A DNA stretch of 64,000 bases from Gemmiger gallinarum (GTDB lineage Bacteria > Bacillota > Clostridia > Oscillospirales > Ruminococcaceae): contig NZ_JADCKC010000003.1 in NCBI RefSeq assembly GCF_014982805.1, positions 620,001 to 684,000 of the forward strand, given 5' to 3'. How positions within the stretch are numbered: position 1 is the first letter of the stretch; the number at the start of each line of letters is the position of its first letter. The notes below the pieces were generated by a model. It worked only from the letters and a program-made list of their open reading frames with translations. It was not told the DNA's origin and did no database searches. Shown piece by piece: positions 8,657 through 17,630 of the stretch. Made by a program: the position numbers and the translations under genes.

Positions 8657-9473
8657 TCTGTCTTTGCGCCTCCTGTAAGGTCTGTTCCCAGAGCCGGAGG
8701 TCCTCCCGCCGGTCGATGAGCATCTCCGCCAGCTCCCCCGCCTCCTGAGAGGAAAGGCTGCACACCTGCCAGAGAGCCAGGCCCTCCTCCCGGTGAAGGT
8801 AGAGGCAGAGTTCCCGGCTGGGGGAATAGGCGGTGCAGGCGTAGTCGGGACCGGGCAGGGTCTGCCAGTCTCCGGCGTCCTGCTGGCCCAGAAAAGCCGT
8901 CCATGCCTCCAGCCCCTCCGCCGGGTTGCCTCCGGGCAGAGCATCCGGGGCGTCCCACCGGACTGCAAACTCCAGGGGCAGCTCCAGGTCCGGGTGCCAG
9001 ACCATGCGGACCTCCCGCCCGTCTGCCGTCCAGGCATAGGACCGGGTGCCGTCGGGGAGGCGCCGGGCTGTGGTTTCGGCGGCCTCCCCGGCCAGAATGT
9101 CCTCCGCCGCCCGGGTGACAGCCTCATCGGTCACACCTGCTGCCTGCAAAGCCTCCAGCGCATCGGAGAGCACCGCCCGGACCTCCTCCGTGCCAAAGTC
9201 GAGGGCTTCTCCCTCTCCATCGCTCTGGCTGCCGTAAAGGACCCGGCTGCGGTAGAGAGCGTCGGCCAGGGGGTCCCGGGCGATGGCTTCCGGCTCCTCA
9301 TTGGCCAGGGCCGGGCGGTCCAGGGCGGTATTTTCCAGTGCCCGCCCCTCCCCCAGGCAGAGAAGGGACGGCAGCGCCAGGCAGAGCGCCGCCCCCGCAA
9401 CCAGCCCCAGAGCAACGGCAGGGATATGGTACCTTTTTGCGCCCGGCAGCCGGTCAGGATTCTGTGTTTCCAT
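8646..9473 (-). CDS. Membrane-anchored extracytoplasmic protein of unknown function
   Basis: 275 residues with one N-terminal membrane helix (about residues 17-40, VALGLVAGAALCLALPSLLC) and no lipobox, so the rest is predicted outside the cell. The outer part is Glu/Asp/Ala-rich with no motif I recognise. It has an AAAAGGAGG ribosome site, its start overlaps the kinase gene by 20 bases, and its end overlaps the lipoprotein gene by 11. This tight coupling implies action with the sensor kinase, perhaps as an accessory sensor. Confidence 0.75.
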   Translation of the reverse strand: METQNPDRLPGAKRYHIPAVALGLVAGAALCLALPSLLCLGEGRALENTALDRPALANEEPEAIARDPLADALYRSRVLYGSQSDGEGEALDFGTEEVRAVLSDALEALQAAGVTDEAVTRAAEDILAGEAAETTARRLPDGTRSYAWTADGREVRMVWHPDLELPLEFAVRWDAPDALPGGNPAEGLEAWTAFLGQQDAGDWQTLPGPDYACTAYSPSRELCLYLHREEGLALWQVCSLSSQEAGELAEMLIDRREDLRLWEQTLQEAQRQNGK

Positions 9474-10878
9474 GGGGTTCCTCCTTTTGGGGCAGGGCGG
9501 TCAGGCAAAAGCTCACCCGGGTGCCCTCCCCCACCTTGCTGGCAAAGGTCAGGCAGGTGCCGTGGGCCCGGGCAATGGCCTGGCAGAGGGCCAGCCCGAT
9601 GCCGCTGCCGTTCTGGGCCCGGGAGCGGGACTTGTCCACCATATAAAAGGGCTCGGTCAGGCGGGGCAGTTCCTCCGCCGGAATGCCCCGTCCGGTGTCC
9701 CATACCGTGAAGCGGACTTTCTCCCCCTCCGCCGTGATGTCCAGATGGACGGCGCCGTCCCTGGGTTCCGCCCGCCGGGCGTTGCTGATGAGGTTGAGTA
9801 GCAGGGCACACAGCAGGTCGGCGTCCCCCAAAACGGTCACCGGCTCCCGGGGAGCCTGTACCAGAAGGGGCGGGGCCGTCTCCGGCAGGGCGCGGCGCAG
9901 GGCGGTGAGCAGCTCCTCCACCGGCAGGGCGGACAGGGTCACCCCCTCCTGCTCCACCTCCATCAGGCGCAGCAGCTTGCGGCTGAGAGCCTCAATGCGC
10001 CGGGCCTCGTGGGCGATGTAGGCCGCGGATTTTTCCCGCACCTCCAGGTCATCCCCCGCCGTGCGCATCATCTGGGCATAGCCCAGAATGCTGGTCATGG
10101 GGGTTTTGAGCTCATGGGTCAGGGCGGTGATGAAGTCCTCCCGCTGCCGCACCGCCAGGGCACGGCGGCCCAGTTCATCCTCCAGAGCGGCGGTCATGTC
10201 GTCAAAGCTGCGGCTGAGGGCGGCGATCTCGTCGCTGCCCCCGATGCCGGTGCGCCGGTCATAGGCCCCCGCCGCGATCTCCCGGCCCGCCTGTTCCAGG
10301 GTGTGGAGGGGCCGGGTCAGGCGGGAGATCATCCACCACACCGCGCCCCCCGCCGCCCCGAAGGCCAGCAGCTCGATCCAGAAATAGCTGGCCAGCAGGC
10401 TCTGCTGGGTGTCGTAGGCGGCGTCCATGGGGTAGACCCCCACATAGTAGACGGTGGAGCCGTAAGCGGCGGGCACGGCGTCGGCAATGAGATACCAGCG
10501 GCCCTCCTGCCCACTGCGCAGCACCCCGCGGGAGGGATCGGCCAGCAGCGCCTGCTGCCAGGTCAGAGGCACGTCCTCCGGCACGGCGGAGTAGGCCAGC
10601 ACGCCCTCCCCGGTAAAGAGGGCAAAGCCCCGTTCCTCCCCCACATAGCGGGAGACCGAGGCACCGTATTCCATGAGGGAGGCGGTGACATCCTCCTCCC
10701 CCGCCCGCAGGTCCAGCTGCAGGGCGTAGAGTTCCCGCTGCTGGGCAGTCTCGGCCTGATACTGCAGCTCGGACAGCGCCCGGTGAAAGTTCTGCCGGAT
10801 GAGCAGCCAGCCCCCCAGGGAGAGCACCAGCCCCAGCACCGGCAGCACCGCCAGCAGCAGTTTTTGTGAAAGCTTCAT
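9454..10878 (-). CDS. Sensor histidine kinase
   Basis: 474 residues. Layout: membrane helix 1 (about 7-27), an extracytoplasmic sensor region (about 28-160), helix 2 (about 162-184), HAMP (about 185-240), HisKA with phospho-acceptor His255 in LTHELKTPM, then the HATPase_c domain (NLISNARRAEPRDG N-box; DTGRGIPAEELPRLTEPFYMVD G1/F boxes; GSGIGLALCQAIA G2 box). It would phosphorylate the response regulator, whose gene it overlaps (ATGA). The signal is unknown. The two downstream envelope proteins are the best clue. Confidence 0.93.
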   Translation of the reverse strand: MKLSQKLLLAVLPVLGLVLSLGGWLLIRQNFHRALSELQYQAETAQQRELYALQLDLRAGEEDVTASLMEYGASVSRYVGEERGFALFTGEGVLAYSAVPEDVPLTWQQALLADPSRGVLRSGQEGRWYLIADAVPAAYGSTVYYVGVYPMDAAYDTQQSLLASYFWIELLAFGAAGGAVWWMISRLTRPLHTLEQAGREIAAGAYDRRTGIGGSDEIAALSRSFDDMTAALEDELGRRALAVRQREDFITALTHELKTPMTSILGYAQMMRTAGDDLEVREKSAAYIAHEARRIEALSRKLLRLMEVEQEGVTLSALPVEELLTALRRALPETAPPLLVQAPREPVTVLGDADLLCALLLNLISNARRAEPRDGAVHLDITAEGEKVRFTVWDTGRGIPAEELPRLTEPFYMVDKSRSRAQNGSGIGLALCQAIARAHGTCLTFASKVGEGTRVSFCLTALPQKEEPHGNTES

Positions 10879-11534
10879 CCTGCCCCCTCCAACAGATATC
10901 CCAGCCGGTAGACCGTCTTGATATGTTTAGCCCAGCCCAGCTTGCGGCGCAGACGCTGGATGTTCAAATCCAGCACCCGGGTGTCGGTCTCGCTCTCGCC
11001 GCCCCACACCCGCTCATAGATGACATCCCGGTGGAGCACGATGCCCCGGTTGCGGATGAGAAACACCAGCAGGTCGAATTCCCGGGGCGCCAGGGCCACC
11101 GGGCTGCCGTTCTGCAGCACCGTGCGGGAGACCGGCTCCACCTGCACGTCGAAGGCCGTGAGCAGATGAGCCCCTCGGCCGGTGCGGCGCAGCACGCTCT
11201 CCACCCGGGCCAGCAGTTCCTCCGGCTCAAAAGGTTTTACAATATAGTCGTCCGCCCCCAGGCGCAGACCCTTGACCCGGTCGGTCAGCGCCCCCTTGGC
11301 GGTGAGAAAGATCACCGGGGTGCCGCTGTCGGTGAGCTGAGGCATGAGGGAAAAGCCGTCGATGCCCGGCAGCATGACATCCAAAAGCACCAGGTCATAG
11401 GTTTTTTCGTCCAGCATGCGGGATGCGGTCATGCCGTCCGGGGCGCACTCCACCTCCCGGTTGAGCGGGCGCAGGATCAGGCAGATCAGCTCCCGAATGG
11501 GCTGCTCGTCATCCACCACCAGGATAGGATTCAT
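10875..11534 (-). CDS. OmpR/PhoB-type response regulator
   Basis: 219 residues. The receiver domain has the acidic pair DDE at 8-10, phospho-acceptor Asp52 in LVLLDVMLPG and Lys in FLTAKG. The C-terminal winged helix carries LAPREFDLLVFLIRNRG and TRVLDLNIQRLRRKL. An upstream in-frame extension exists, but the ATG at 11534 has AGAGGAGGT at ideal spacing and begins the receiver fold. First gene of a four-gene operon, probably self-regulated through direct repeats overlapping its promoter (see 11574-11613). Confidence 0.94.
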   Translation of the reverse strand: MNPILVVDDEQPIRELICLILRPLNREVECAPDGMTASRMLDEKTYDLVLLDVMLPGIDGFSLMPQLTDSGTPVIFLTAKGALTDRVKGLRLGADDYIVKPFEPEELLARVESVLRRTGRGAHLLTAFDVQVEPVSRTVLQNGSPVALAPREFDLLVFLIRNRGIVLHRDVIYERVWGGESETDTRVLDLNIQRLRRKLGWAKHIKTVYRLGYLLEGAG

Positions 11535-11573
11535 GGCCGTGACCTCCTCTGTGCGTTTTGGGGTTCTATCTCT

Positions 11574-11613
11574 ACTATAATGCAACCGCACAAATGTATC
11601 AAACCCGTATCAA
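11574..11613 (-). promoter_or_regulatory. Promoter and direct repeats of the two-component operon
   Basis: Minus strand: TTGATA (11597-11602), 17-bp spacer, TATAGT (11574-11579). The heptamer GTATCAA (plus strand) occurs at 11596-11602, over the -35, and again at 11607-11613, exactly 11 bp apart. One-turn tandem repeats are the usual site for OmpR-type dimers. Assigning them to the adjacent regulator is inference. Confidence 0.75.
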
Positions 11614-11641
11614 TGCCCCGCCGCCCAAAAAGGCATAAAAA

Positions 11642-11682
11642 GCCCCGCCCGGCGAGCACGGGGCCGCAAGACCGGACGGGGC
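11642..11682 (-). terminator. Intrinsic terminator after the peroxiredoxin gene
   Basis: An 11-bp stem (11642-11652 with 11672-11682, one wobble) is followed on the minus strand by TTTTTATGCC. It closes the pgm-yaaA-bcp group. Confidence 0.85.
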
Positions 11683-11708
11683 GTAGGGGTTCCGTTAAGA
11701 CAAAACGG

Positions 11709-12167
11709 TCAGGCGTTGAGCAGTTCCAGCACCTGGGCGGCGTTGGTATCGGGCTTGACCTTGGGCAGGGCGTGGGTCACCACACCGTTCTCGTCAATGA
11801 GGAAGGTGGAGCGCACCACACCCATGCTGACCTTGCCGTAGAGCTTTTTCTCCTGCCAGACGCCGTAGGCCTGGATGGCCTGCAGCTCGGGGTCAGAGAG
11901 GAGCAGGAAGGGCAGGTCGTACTTGGCGGCAAACTTCTGGTGGGAGGCGGTGCTGTCCTTGCTGATGCCGATGACCACAATGTCCGCGGTGCGGAAGCGG
12001 TCATAGGCCGAGGCAAAGGCGCAGGCCTGACGGGTGCAGCCGGGGGTATTGTCCCGGGGGTAGAAGTAGACCACCACCCGCTTGCCGCGGTAGTCGGAAA
12101 GGCGGACGGTGTTGCCGTCCTTGTCGGGCAGGGCAAAGTCCGGTGCCAGATCTCCAGCTTTGAGCAT
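11709..12167 (-). CDS. bcp: Thioredoxin-dependent peroxiredoxin, BCP/PrxQ type
   Basis: Reduces hydrogen peroxide and organic hydroperoxides with electrons from thioredoxin, in the cytoplasm. 152 residues from the start chosen here: the ATG at 12167 lies 9 bases after GGAGG, whereas the ATG three codons upstream abuts the site directly. The motif [10 protein letters not shown] gives peroxidatic Cys44 and resolving Cys49, the spacing of atypical 2-Cys PrxQ/BCP enzymes. The start sits two bases after the yaaA stop; both proteins serve peroxide defence. A thioredoxin gene occurs at 28251. Confidence 0.93.
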   Translation of the reverse strand: MLKAGDLAPDFALPDKDGNTVRLSDYRGKRVVVYFYPRDNTPGCTRQACAFASAYDRFRTADIVVIGISKDSTASHQKFAAKYDLPFLLLSDPELQAIQAYGVWQEKKLYGKVSMGVVRSTFLIDENGVVTHALPKVKPDTNAAQVLELLNA

Positions 12168-12168
12168 A

Positions 12169-12915
12169 TCAAACATCCTCCTTCAAAAATACATAGCAGT
12201 CGGAGCCGGATTCCTCCTGCGAAAAGCGGAAGCCCATCCGGTCAAAGCCCTGGGCTTCCTCCGGGCGGACGGCGCTGTGTTCGGCCAGGTAGCGGACCAT
12301 CTCTCCCCGGGCCATCTTGCAGGGGGTGGCCTTCTCCACGATCTTGCCGCCGACCCGCTGGCCGAAAACGCACCGGATGACCCGCAGCCCCGCCGGGCGA
12401 TGGTCCAGGCAGCGGCCGTACTCCCGGGAGGCCAGGTCCAGCAGGCAGTCGGTCTCCTCCCCCAGGGCGTCGACGATGCTGCTGCCCCAGAAGGCGTACA
12501 GATCCCTGGCTCCGTCCACCGAAAGCCGGGCCTGCATCTCCAGCCGGTAGGGGGTCACCCCGTCAAAGGGGCGCAGCAATCCGTAAAAGCCGGAGAGGAT
12601 CCGCAGGTGTTCCTCCACATAGGCCAGCTGGGTGTCGGTAAAGACGCCGGGGGCCATGTACCGGTACTGGATGCCCTCGTAGGCCAGCAGGGCGGGGGTC
12701 AGATGCCGTTCCAGGTCCATCTGTTCCAGGCGGCGGAGGTTGAGCTCGGCCAGCTTGTCGCTGCACTGCCACAACTTCTGCAGCCGGTCGGCGGGCAGGG
12801 CACGCAGCGCCTCCAGCAGACGCCGGGTCCGGGGCAGAAAGCGGGGCAGGGCGGTGACGGCAAAGCTGTCGGTGTCCTCCACCATGGTCTTGGCCGGGGA
12901 AATCACAATGCGCAT
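12169..12915 (-). CDS. yaaA: Peroxide stress protein YaaA (UPF0246)
   Basis: 248 residues matching the YaaA/DUF328 family: [11 protein letters not shown] at the start, [33 protein letters not shown] and [10 protein letters not shown]. In Escherichia coli YaaA limits free intracellular iron during peroxide stress. Its coupling to a BCP peroxiredoxin gene fits that role. It lies 4 bases from the end of the mutase gene. Confidence 0.93.
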   Translation of the reverse strand: MRIVISPAKTMVEDTDSFAVTALPRFLPRTRRLLEALRALPADRLQKLWQCSDKLAELNLRRLEQMDLERHLTPALLAYEGIQYRYMAPGVFTDTQLAYVEEHLRILSGFYGLLRPFDGVTPYRLEMQARLSVDGARDLYAFWGSSIVDALGEETDCLLDLASREYGRCLDHRPAGLRVIRCVFGQRVGGKIVEKATPCKMARGEMVRYLAEHSAVRPEEAQGFDRMGFRFSQEESGSDCYVFLKEDV

Positions 12916-12919
12916 GGGT

Positions 12920-14596
12920 TCAGTCCTTCATCCAGCCGGCCGCGGAGGCAGCCAGTTTTTCGTTGACGGCGTCGGCAGCTGCCTCGCTGTCGCCCACGGC
13001 GGACAGATAGACCTTGATCTTGGGCTCGGTGCCGGAGGGGCGGACCATCAGCTTGGCGTCGTTTTCCATGCGGTATTCCAGCACGTCGGCTTTGGGCAGG
13101 CCGGTGTCGTCATTCTGGTAGTCCACTACCTTGTCCACGCCGTACCCCGCAATGACGAAGGGCTGCTCGGCGCGCAGGCGGGCCATGATGCCCTGCATGG
13201 TGTTCATGCCGCTCTCCCCCTCAAAGGTGAAGCTGTGCAGGGCGTTGCGGTAAAAGCCGAACTCGGCATACAGGGCGTTGACGGCATCCAGCAGGCTCAT
13301 GCCCTGCCTGGCGTAGTAGGCGGCCGCCTCGCAGGCCAGCATGACGGCGTTGACGCCGTCCTTGTCCCGCACGTGGGCGCCGGACAGATACCCGTAGCTC
13401 TCCTCAAAGCCGAAGATATAGCGTTCGGGATGGCCCTCCGCCTCCAACAGGCCGATCTGCTCGCCGATGAATTTGAAGCCGGTGAGGGTGCGGCGCAGCT
13501 CCACGCCGTACTTGGCGGCGATGGGGGTTGCCATGTCGGTGGAGACGATGGTAGTGACCGCCACCGGGTCCTTGGGCATGGTGCCGTTGGCCAGGCGGAC
13601 ACGGCAGATATAGTCAAAGAGCAGCACACCCATCTCGTTGCCGGTGATGAGGCGGTAGCCGCCTTTGCCGTCGGGGACGGCGGCGCCCATGCGGTCACAG
13701 TCGGGGTCGGTGCCGATCATCAGGTCAGGGTGTACGGTATCGCAGAGCTTGAGGCCGGTCTCCATGGCCTCCCGGATCTCGGGGTTGGGATAGGGGCAGG
13801 TGGGGAAATTGCCGTCGGGCTTTTCCTGCTCGGGCACCACGGTGACGTTGGTCACCCCCATGCGGTCCAGCAGCAGCTTCACCGGTTCCAGGCCGGAGCC
13901 GTTCAGCGGCGTGTAGACCAGTTTCAGTTTGGAAACATCGTTGCCGGGGCGCAGGGCCAGCACGGCGTCCACAAAGTCGGACAGGCACTTGTCATCAATG
14001 AAGCGAATACGGCCGTCGGCCACGGCTTCGTCATAGTCGGCCAGTCTGGGGCTGTCGAAGTAGTCGTGCTGCTCAATGGCGGCCAGCACCTTGTCGGCAG
14101 CTTCCAGGGTGATCTGGCAGCCGTCGGCGCCGTAGACCTTGTAGCCGTTGTACTTGGCGGGGTTGTGGCTGGCCGTCACGCAGATGCCCGCCCCGCAGCC
14201 CAGATACCGGGTGGCCCAGGACAGGGCGGGGGTGGGTTCCAGCCGGGGGTACAGATATGCTGTGATGCCGTTGGCTGCCAGCACACGGGCGGCCTCCCGG
14301 CAGAACAGCTCGCCCTTGTTGCGGCTGTCGTGGGCGATGGCCACCTGTTTGGGCAGCCCCTCGGCGTTGATGTAGTCGGCCAGGCCCTGGGTGGCCCGGC
14401 GGATGGTATAGATGTTCATGCGGTTGGTGCCCGCCCCGATGACGCCCCGCAGGCCGCCGGTGCCGAATTCCAGATCCCGGTAGAAGCGGTCGGTAACGGC
14501 GTCGGCGTCATCCCGGACGCCCTCCAGCTCGGCGGTCAGGTCGGGGTCCTCCACGGCCCGGCTGAGCCAGAGGTCCAATGTCTGCTGGTATTCCAT
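12920..14596 (-). CDS. Phosphoglucomutase/phosphomannomutase (PgcA type)
   Basis: Interconverts glucose 1-phosphate and glucose 6-phosphate (or the mannose pair), feeding sugar nucleotides and glycogen. 558 residues, normal for alpha-D-phosphohexomutases of the PGM2-like branch. Seen: substrate loop FGTGGLRGVIGAGTNRMN, active-site phosphoserine loop CVTASHNPAKYNGYKVYG, metal loop GTDPDCDRMG, sugar loop GFEESYGYL and the C-terminal phosphate-binding RPSGTEPKIKVYL. The ATG has a GGAAAGGAG site; in-frame sequence upstream is not credible coding. First gene of the group leading to yaaA and bcp. Confidence 0.92.
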   Translation of the reverse strand: MEYQQTLDLWLSRAVEDPDLTAELEGVRDDADAVTDRFYRDLEFGTGGLRGVIGAGTNRMNIYTIRRATQGLADYINAEGLPKQVAIAHDSRNKGELFCREAARVLAANGITAYLYPRLEPTPALSWATRYLGCGAGICVTASHNPAKYNGYKVYGADGCQITLEAADKVLAAIEQHDYFDSPRLADYDEAVADGRIRFIDDKCLSDFVDAVLALRPGNDVSKLKLVYTPLNGSGLEPVKLLLDRMGVTNVTVVPEQEKPDGNFPTCPYPNPEIREAMETGLKLCDTVHPDLMIGTDPDCDRMGAAVPDGKGGYRLITGNEMGVLLFDYICRVRLANGTMPKDPVAVTTIVSTDMATPIAAKYGVELRRTLTGFKFIGEQIGLLEAEGHPERYIFGFEESYGYLSGAHVRDKDGVNAVMLACEAAAYYARQGMSLLDAVNALYAEFGFYRNALHSFTFEGESGMNTMQGIMARLRAEQPFVIAGYGVDKVVDYQNDDTGLPKADVLEYRMENDAKLMVRPSGTEPKIKVYLSAVGDSEAAADAVNEKLAASAAGWMKD

Positions 14597-14856
14597 AAAA
14601 GGGTCTCCTTTCCCTGTTGTGAACAGTATCTTATAGAGAGGATACCGCCTTTTCCGGTGCGGCGGGCGGTTCTTTTGGGGTGGGCGGAGAGCTCCGCCGG
14701 GACAGACGCCCCGGCCGGGTTTTGCCGCAGCGCCTTGCCGGTCCGGCAGTGGCCGCGCTGCGCCGCCCGTTTGTATCCAGAGTATCACATCTGTCCTTCT
14801 GTGGCAAGGACAGGCCCGGCCGCCGCTGCCAGTTTTTGTTTTTGGGCGTCCGGCCG

Positions 14857-14885
14857 TTGACAAAATCCGCTGTACAGGGTATAGT
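14857..14885 (+). promoter_or_regulatory. Promoter for the MATE transporter gene
   Basis: TTGACA (14857-14862), exact 17-bp spacer, TATAGT (14880-14885). It gives an unusually long leader of about 165 bases with strong secondary structure. The remaining intergenic stretch 14597-14856 holds no gene I can support. Confidence 0.85.
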
Positions 14886-14954
14886 GTTACCGTAAAATCC
14901 GCCTGTGCGGAGCCTTGTGGATCTTTTCCCGAAGCAATCTGCTTTTTCTTTTCG

Positions 14955-15004
14955 CCACATGATCGTCTGGTGCGTCCTGCGCCGGGTCGTGTGGTATTTT
15001 TTTT
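14955..15004 (+). terminator. Leader terminator hairpin (possible attenuator) before the MATE gene
   Basis: Arms CCACATGATC and GGTCGTGTGG pair over 10 bp (two wobbles) and enclose a second stem (GGTGCG/TGCGCC). TATTTTTTTT follows. The structure lies between the promoter and the start codon, where no upstream plus-strand gene needs terminating. TGTGG at about 14918-14922 could pair with CCACA at 14955-14959 and disrupt it, so a ligand- or translation-controlled switch is possible. Confidence 0.65.
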
Positions 15005-15059
15005 GCCCCGACGCCGGGCGTCCCCCGCTCTTATTTCAAACCACGGAGGTCAAAACACA

Positions 15060-16394
15060 ATGGATCAGGTATTTATGAAGCAGCGTCCGGTGCTGCCCCT
15101 CGTCATCTCCATGGCGCTGCCCATGACCCTCTCCATGCTGGTCAGCTCGCTGTACAACATCGTGGACAGCTACTTTGTGGCCCGGATCAGCGAGGACGCC
15201 ATGACCGCCCTCTCCCTTGTCTACCCGGTGCAGAATCTGGTCACCGCCATCACGGTGGGCTTTGCCATCGGCGTCAACGCCGTCATCGCCTTTCTGACGG
15301 GAGCCGGCAAGCAGGACCAGGCCTCCTGTGCCGCCTCCCTGGGCATGTGGCTCAACATTCTCCACGGCGTGCTGCTCACCGCCGGGTGCCTGCTGGCCAT
15401 GCCCGGGTTTCTCTCCCTCTTCACCGATTCCCACACCGTCCTCTCCCTGGGCCTGCGCTACTCCAACATCGTCTTCTGGTTCTGCGTACCCATCGCCGCG
15501 GGCATGGCCTTTGAAAAAATCTTCCAGGCCGTGGGCAAAATGACCGTTTCCATGATCTGCATGCTCATCGGCTGCGCGGCCAACATTATTCTGGACCCCC
15601 TGCTCATTTTCGGCATCGGCCCCTTCCCCGCCCTGGGCATCGAGGGTGCCGCCATCGCCACCGGCCTGGGCCAGTGCCTGACCCTTGCGGCCTACCTGGT
15701 CTTTTACGCCGCCGGTTCCCTGCCTCTGCGCATCCGCCTGCGGGGACTGACCTCGGTGGGCTTTCTGGCCCGGCGCATGTATCTGGTGGGCGTGCCTGCC
15801 ACCCTCAGCCTGGCGCTGGCCTCCCTGCTCATCACCGCCCTCAACGGCATCCTGTCCGCCTTTTCTCAGACCTATGTCCTCATTCTCGGCGCCTACTACA
15901 AGCTCCAGTCCTTCCTCTACCTCACCGCCAACGGGGTGGTGCAGGGCATCCGCCCCCTCATGGGCTACAACTACGGCGCCGGGGAATACGCCCGCGTCCG
16001 CCGCATCTTCCGCACCAGTCTGCTCCTTATCGCCGCCGTCATGCTGCTGGGCACCCTGCTCTGCCTGGTCGCCCCCGGCGCCCTCATCTCCCTCTTTACC
16101 GACAACGCCGAAACCATCCGCCTGGGCGCCGGCGCCCTGCGCATCATCTCCCTGGGCTTTGTGGTATCCAGCCTGTCGGTGACCGCCTCCGGTGCTCTGG
16201 AGGGTCTGGGCAAGGGTATGGAGTCCCTTGTCATCTCGTTGTGCCGGTATACCGTCCTCATTCTGCCTTTGGCCTGGGTGTTCAGCCGTTTCTGGGGTGC
16301 CGACGGCGTCTGGCACGCCTTCTGGGTCACCGAGGTCCTGACCGCGGCGCTGTCCTGGTTCATCTATCGCCGGGCCACCGCCTTTGCCCGGTGA
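15060..16394 (+). CDS. MATE family efflux transporter
   Basis: 444-residue, 12-helix transporter of the multidrug and toxic compound extrusion family, expected to export cationic drugs or metabolites by Na+ or H+ antiport. Visible: MALPMTLSMLVSSLYNIVDSYFVARISEDAMTALSLVYPVQN in helices 1-2, GVNAVIAFLTGAGKQDQA, and the second-half repeat beginning near GILSAFSQTYVLILGAYYKLQ with GIRPLMGYNYGAGEYARVRR. The ATG at 15060 has GGAGG 9 bases upstream; a longer in-frame start would run through the leader hairpin and is unlikely. Substrate unknown. Confidence 0.92.
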   Translation: MDQVFMKQRPVLPLVISMALPMTLSMLVSSLYNIVDSYFVARISEDAMTALSLVYPVQNLVTAITVGFAIGVNAVIAFLTGAGKQDQASCAASLGMWLNILHGVLLTAGCLLAMPGFLSLFTDSHTVLSLGLRYSNIVFWFCVPIAAGMAFEKIFQAVGKMTVSMICMLIGCAANIILDPLLIFGIGPFPALGIEGAAIATGLGQCLTLAAYLVFYAAGSLPLRIRLRGLTSVGFLARRMYLVGVPATLSLALASLLITALNGILSAFSQTYVLILGAYYKLQSFLYLTANGVVQGIRPLMGYNYGAGEYARVRRIFRTSLLLIAAVMLLGTLLCLVAPGALISLFTDNAETIRLGAGALRIISLGFVVSSLSVTASGALEGLGKGMESLVISLCRYTVLILPLAWVFSRFWGADGVWHAFWVTEVLTAALSWFIYRRATAFAR

Positions 16395-16401
16395 CACTGC
16401 C

Positions 16402-16430
16402 TTGCACCCGCCTGCCGCGTCCGGTATAAT
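16402..16430 (+). promoter_or_regulatory. Promoter for the radical SAM gene
   Basis: TTGCAC (16402-16407), 17-bp spacer, exact TATAAT (16425-16430), giving a leader of about 30 bases. Confidence 0.65.
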
Positions 16431-16467
16431 AGGGAGAAAGAATCTACCGGGAAAGGGTCGGCACACC

Positions 16468-17598
16468 ATGCAGTTTGTCAATTTTCTCATAAAACCCGCA
16501 TCCAGCCTGTGCAATATGCGCTGCCGCTATTGCTTTTATGAAGACGAGGCCGCCAACCGCACCATGCCCAGCATGGGCGTCATGACTCAGGAGACGGCCG
16601 ACCTGCTGATTCAGGAGGCTCTGGACGCCGTGGACTTCAACGGCCGCATCAGCTTTGCCTTTCAGGGCGGGGAGCCCACCGTGGCGGGGCTGGACTTTTT
16701 CCGCCATTTTGTGGCCGAAGTCGCCCGCGTCAACACCCGGCACATTCCGGTAAGTTATGCCATCCAGACCAATGGGCTGGCCATCAACGAGGAATGGGCG
16801 GAGTTTCTGGCCAGGAACCGTTTTCTGGTAGGGGTCTCGCTGGACGGGGACAAGGCCCTGCACGACGAGTTCCGCATAGATGCGGCGGGCAAGGGCACCT
16901 GGAATCGGGTACGGCAGAACATCACCCTGCTGCAGCGGGCGGGGGTGGAGGTCAACCTGCTCTGCGTGGTGACCAAGCGCTGCGCCAAGAGCGCGGTGAG
17001 AGTCTATCACGCCCTGCAGAAGACCGGCGTGGAGTTTTTGCAGTTCATTCCCTGCCTGGACCCCATTGAGCAGCCCCGGGGCAGCATGCCCTACTCCCTG
17101 CTGCCGGAGGATTACGGCAATTTCCTCTGTGCTCTGTTTGACGAGTGGTACCGGGACTGGGCGGCGGGGCATTACACCAGCGTCCGCCTTTTTGACGATT
17201 ATGTCCATCTGGCCATGGGGCTGCCCGCGGGCACCTGCGCCACCAGCGGAAGCTGCGGCGCCTACTTTGTGGTGGAGGGAGACGGTTCCCTTTATCCCTG
17301 CGACTTCTACGTGCTGGACGACTGGAAACTGGGCCATCTGGGAGAGCAGCCTCTGCCCGCCCTGGCAAAAAGCGACCGGGCCGTCCGGTTCCTGCAGAAC
17401 GGTCTTGTCCACCCCGCCCCCTGCGCTTCCTGCCAGTGGCAGTCTCTCTGCTTCGGCGGCTGCAAGCGGGACTGGTACGATAGCCCCGACGGCGGCAAGC
17501 AGAATTACTACTGCCCGGCTTTCCGTCAGTTCTTCGCCCACGCAGCCTCCCGCCTGCAGCAGATCGCCCGGGCGGAGCTTCAGGCCCGGGGGCGCTGA
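16468..17598 (+). CDS. Anaerobic sulfatase-maturating enzyme (radical SAM/SPASM)
   Basis: 376 residues. The radical SAM cluster motif CNMRCRYC gives Cys15, Cys19 and Cys22; FQGGEPTVAGLDFF, QTNGLAI and GVSLDG follow. A SPASM domain binds two auxiliary 4Fe-4S clusters (Cys-rich CATSGSCGAYFVVEGDGSLYPCDFYV, CASCQWQSLCFGGCKRDW and a late YCPA). This is the anSME pattern: oxidation of a Cys or Ser of a target sulfatase to formylglycine. No sulfatase gene lies in the window, so the target is elsewhere; a peptide-modifying relative cannot be excluded. The start is the ATG opening MQFVNFLIKP, preceded by AAAGGG. The MIF-like gene follows after 32 bases. Confidence 0.9.
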   Translation: MQFVNFLIKPASSLCNMRCRYCFYEDEAANRTMPSMGVMTQETADLLIQEALDAVDFNGRISFAFQGGEPTVAGLDFFRHFVAEVARVNTRHIPVSYAIQTNGLAINEEWAEFLARNRFLVGVSLDGDKALHDEFRIDAAGKGTWNRVRQNITLLQRAGVEVNLLCVVTKRCAKSAVRVYHALQKTGVEFLQFIPCLDPIEQPRGSMPYSLLPEDYGNFLCALFDEWYRDWAAGHYTSVRLFDDYVHLAMGLPAGTCATSGSCGAYFVVEGDGSLYPCDFYVLDDWKLGHLGEQPLPALAKSDRAVRFLQNGLVHPAPCASCQWQSLCFGGCKRDWYDSPDGGKQNYYCPAFRQFFAHAASRLQQIARAELQARGR

Positions 17599-17630
17599 CT
17601 CGTTTCATCATCTGACAAAGGAGGATCTTT

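Noticed and set aside
14959-15078. Small plus-strand frame inside the MATE leader overlapping the MATE start
   Set aside because: No Shine-Dalgarno site precedes its ATG, which lies inside the terminator stem. Unlike the uraA leader, nothing supports translation.
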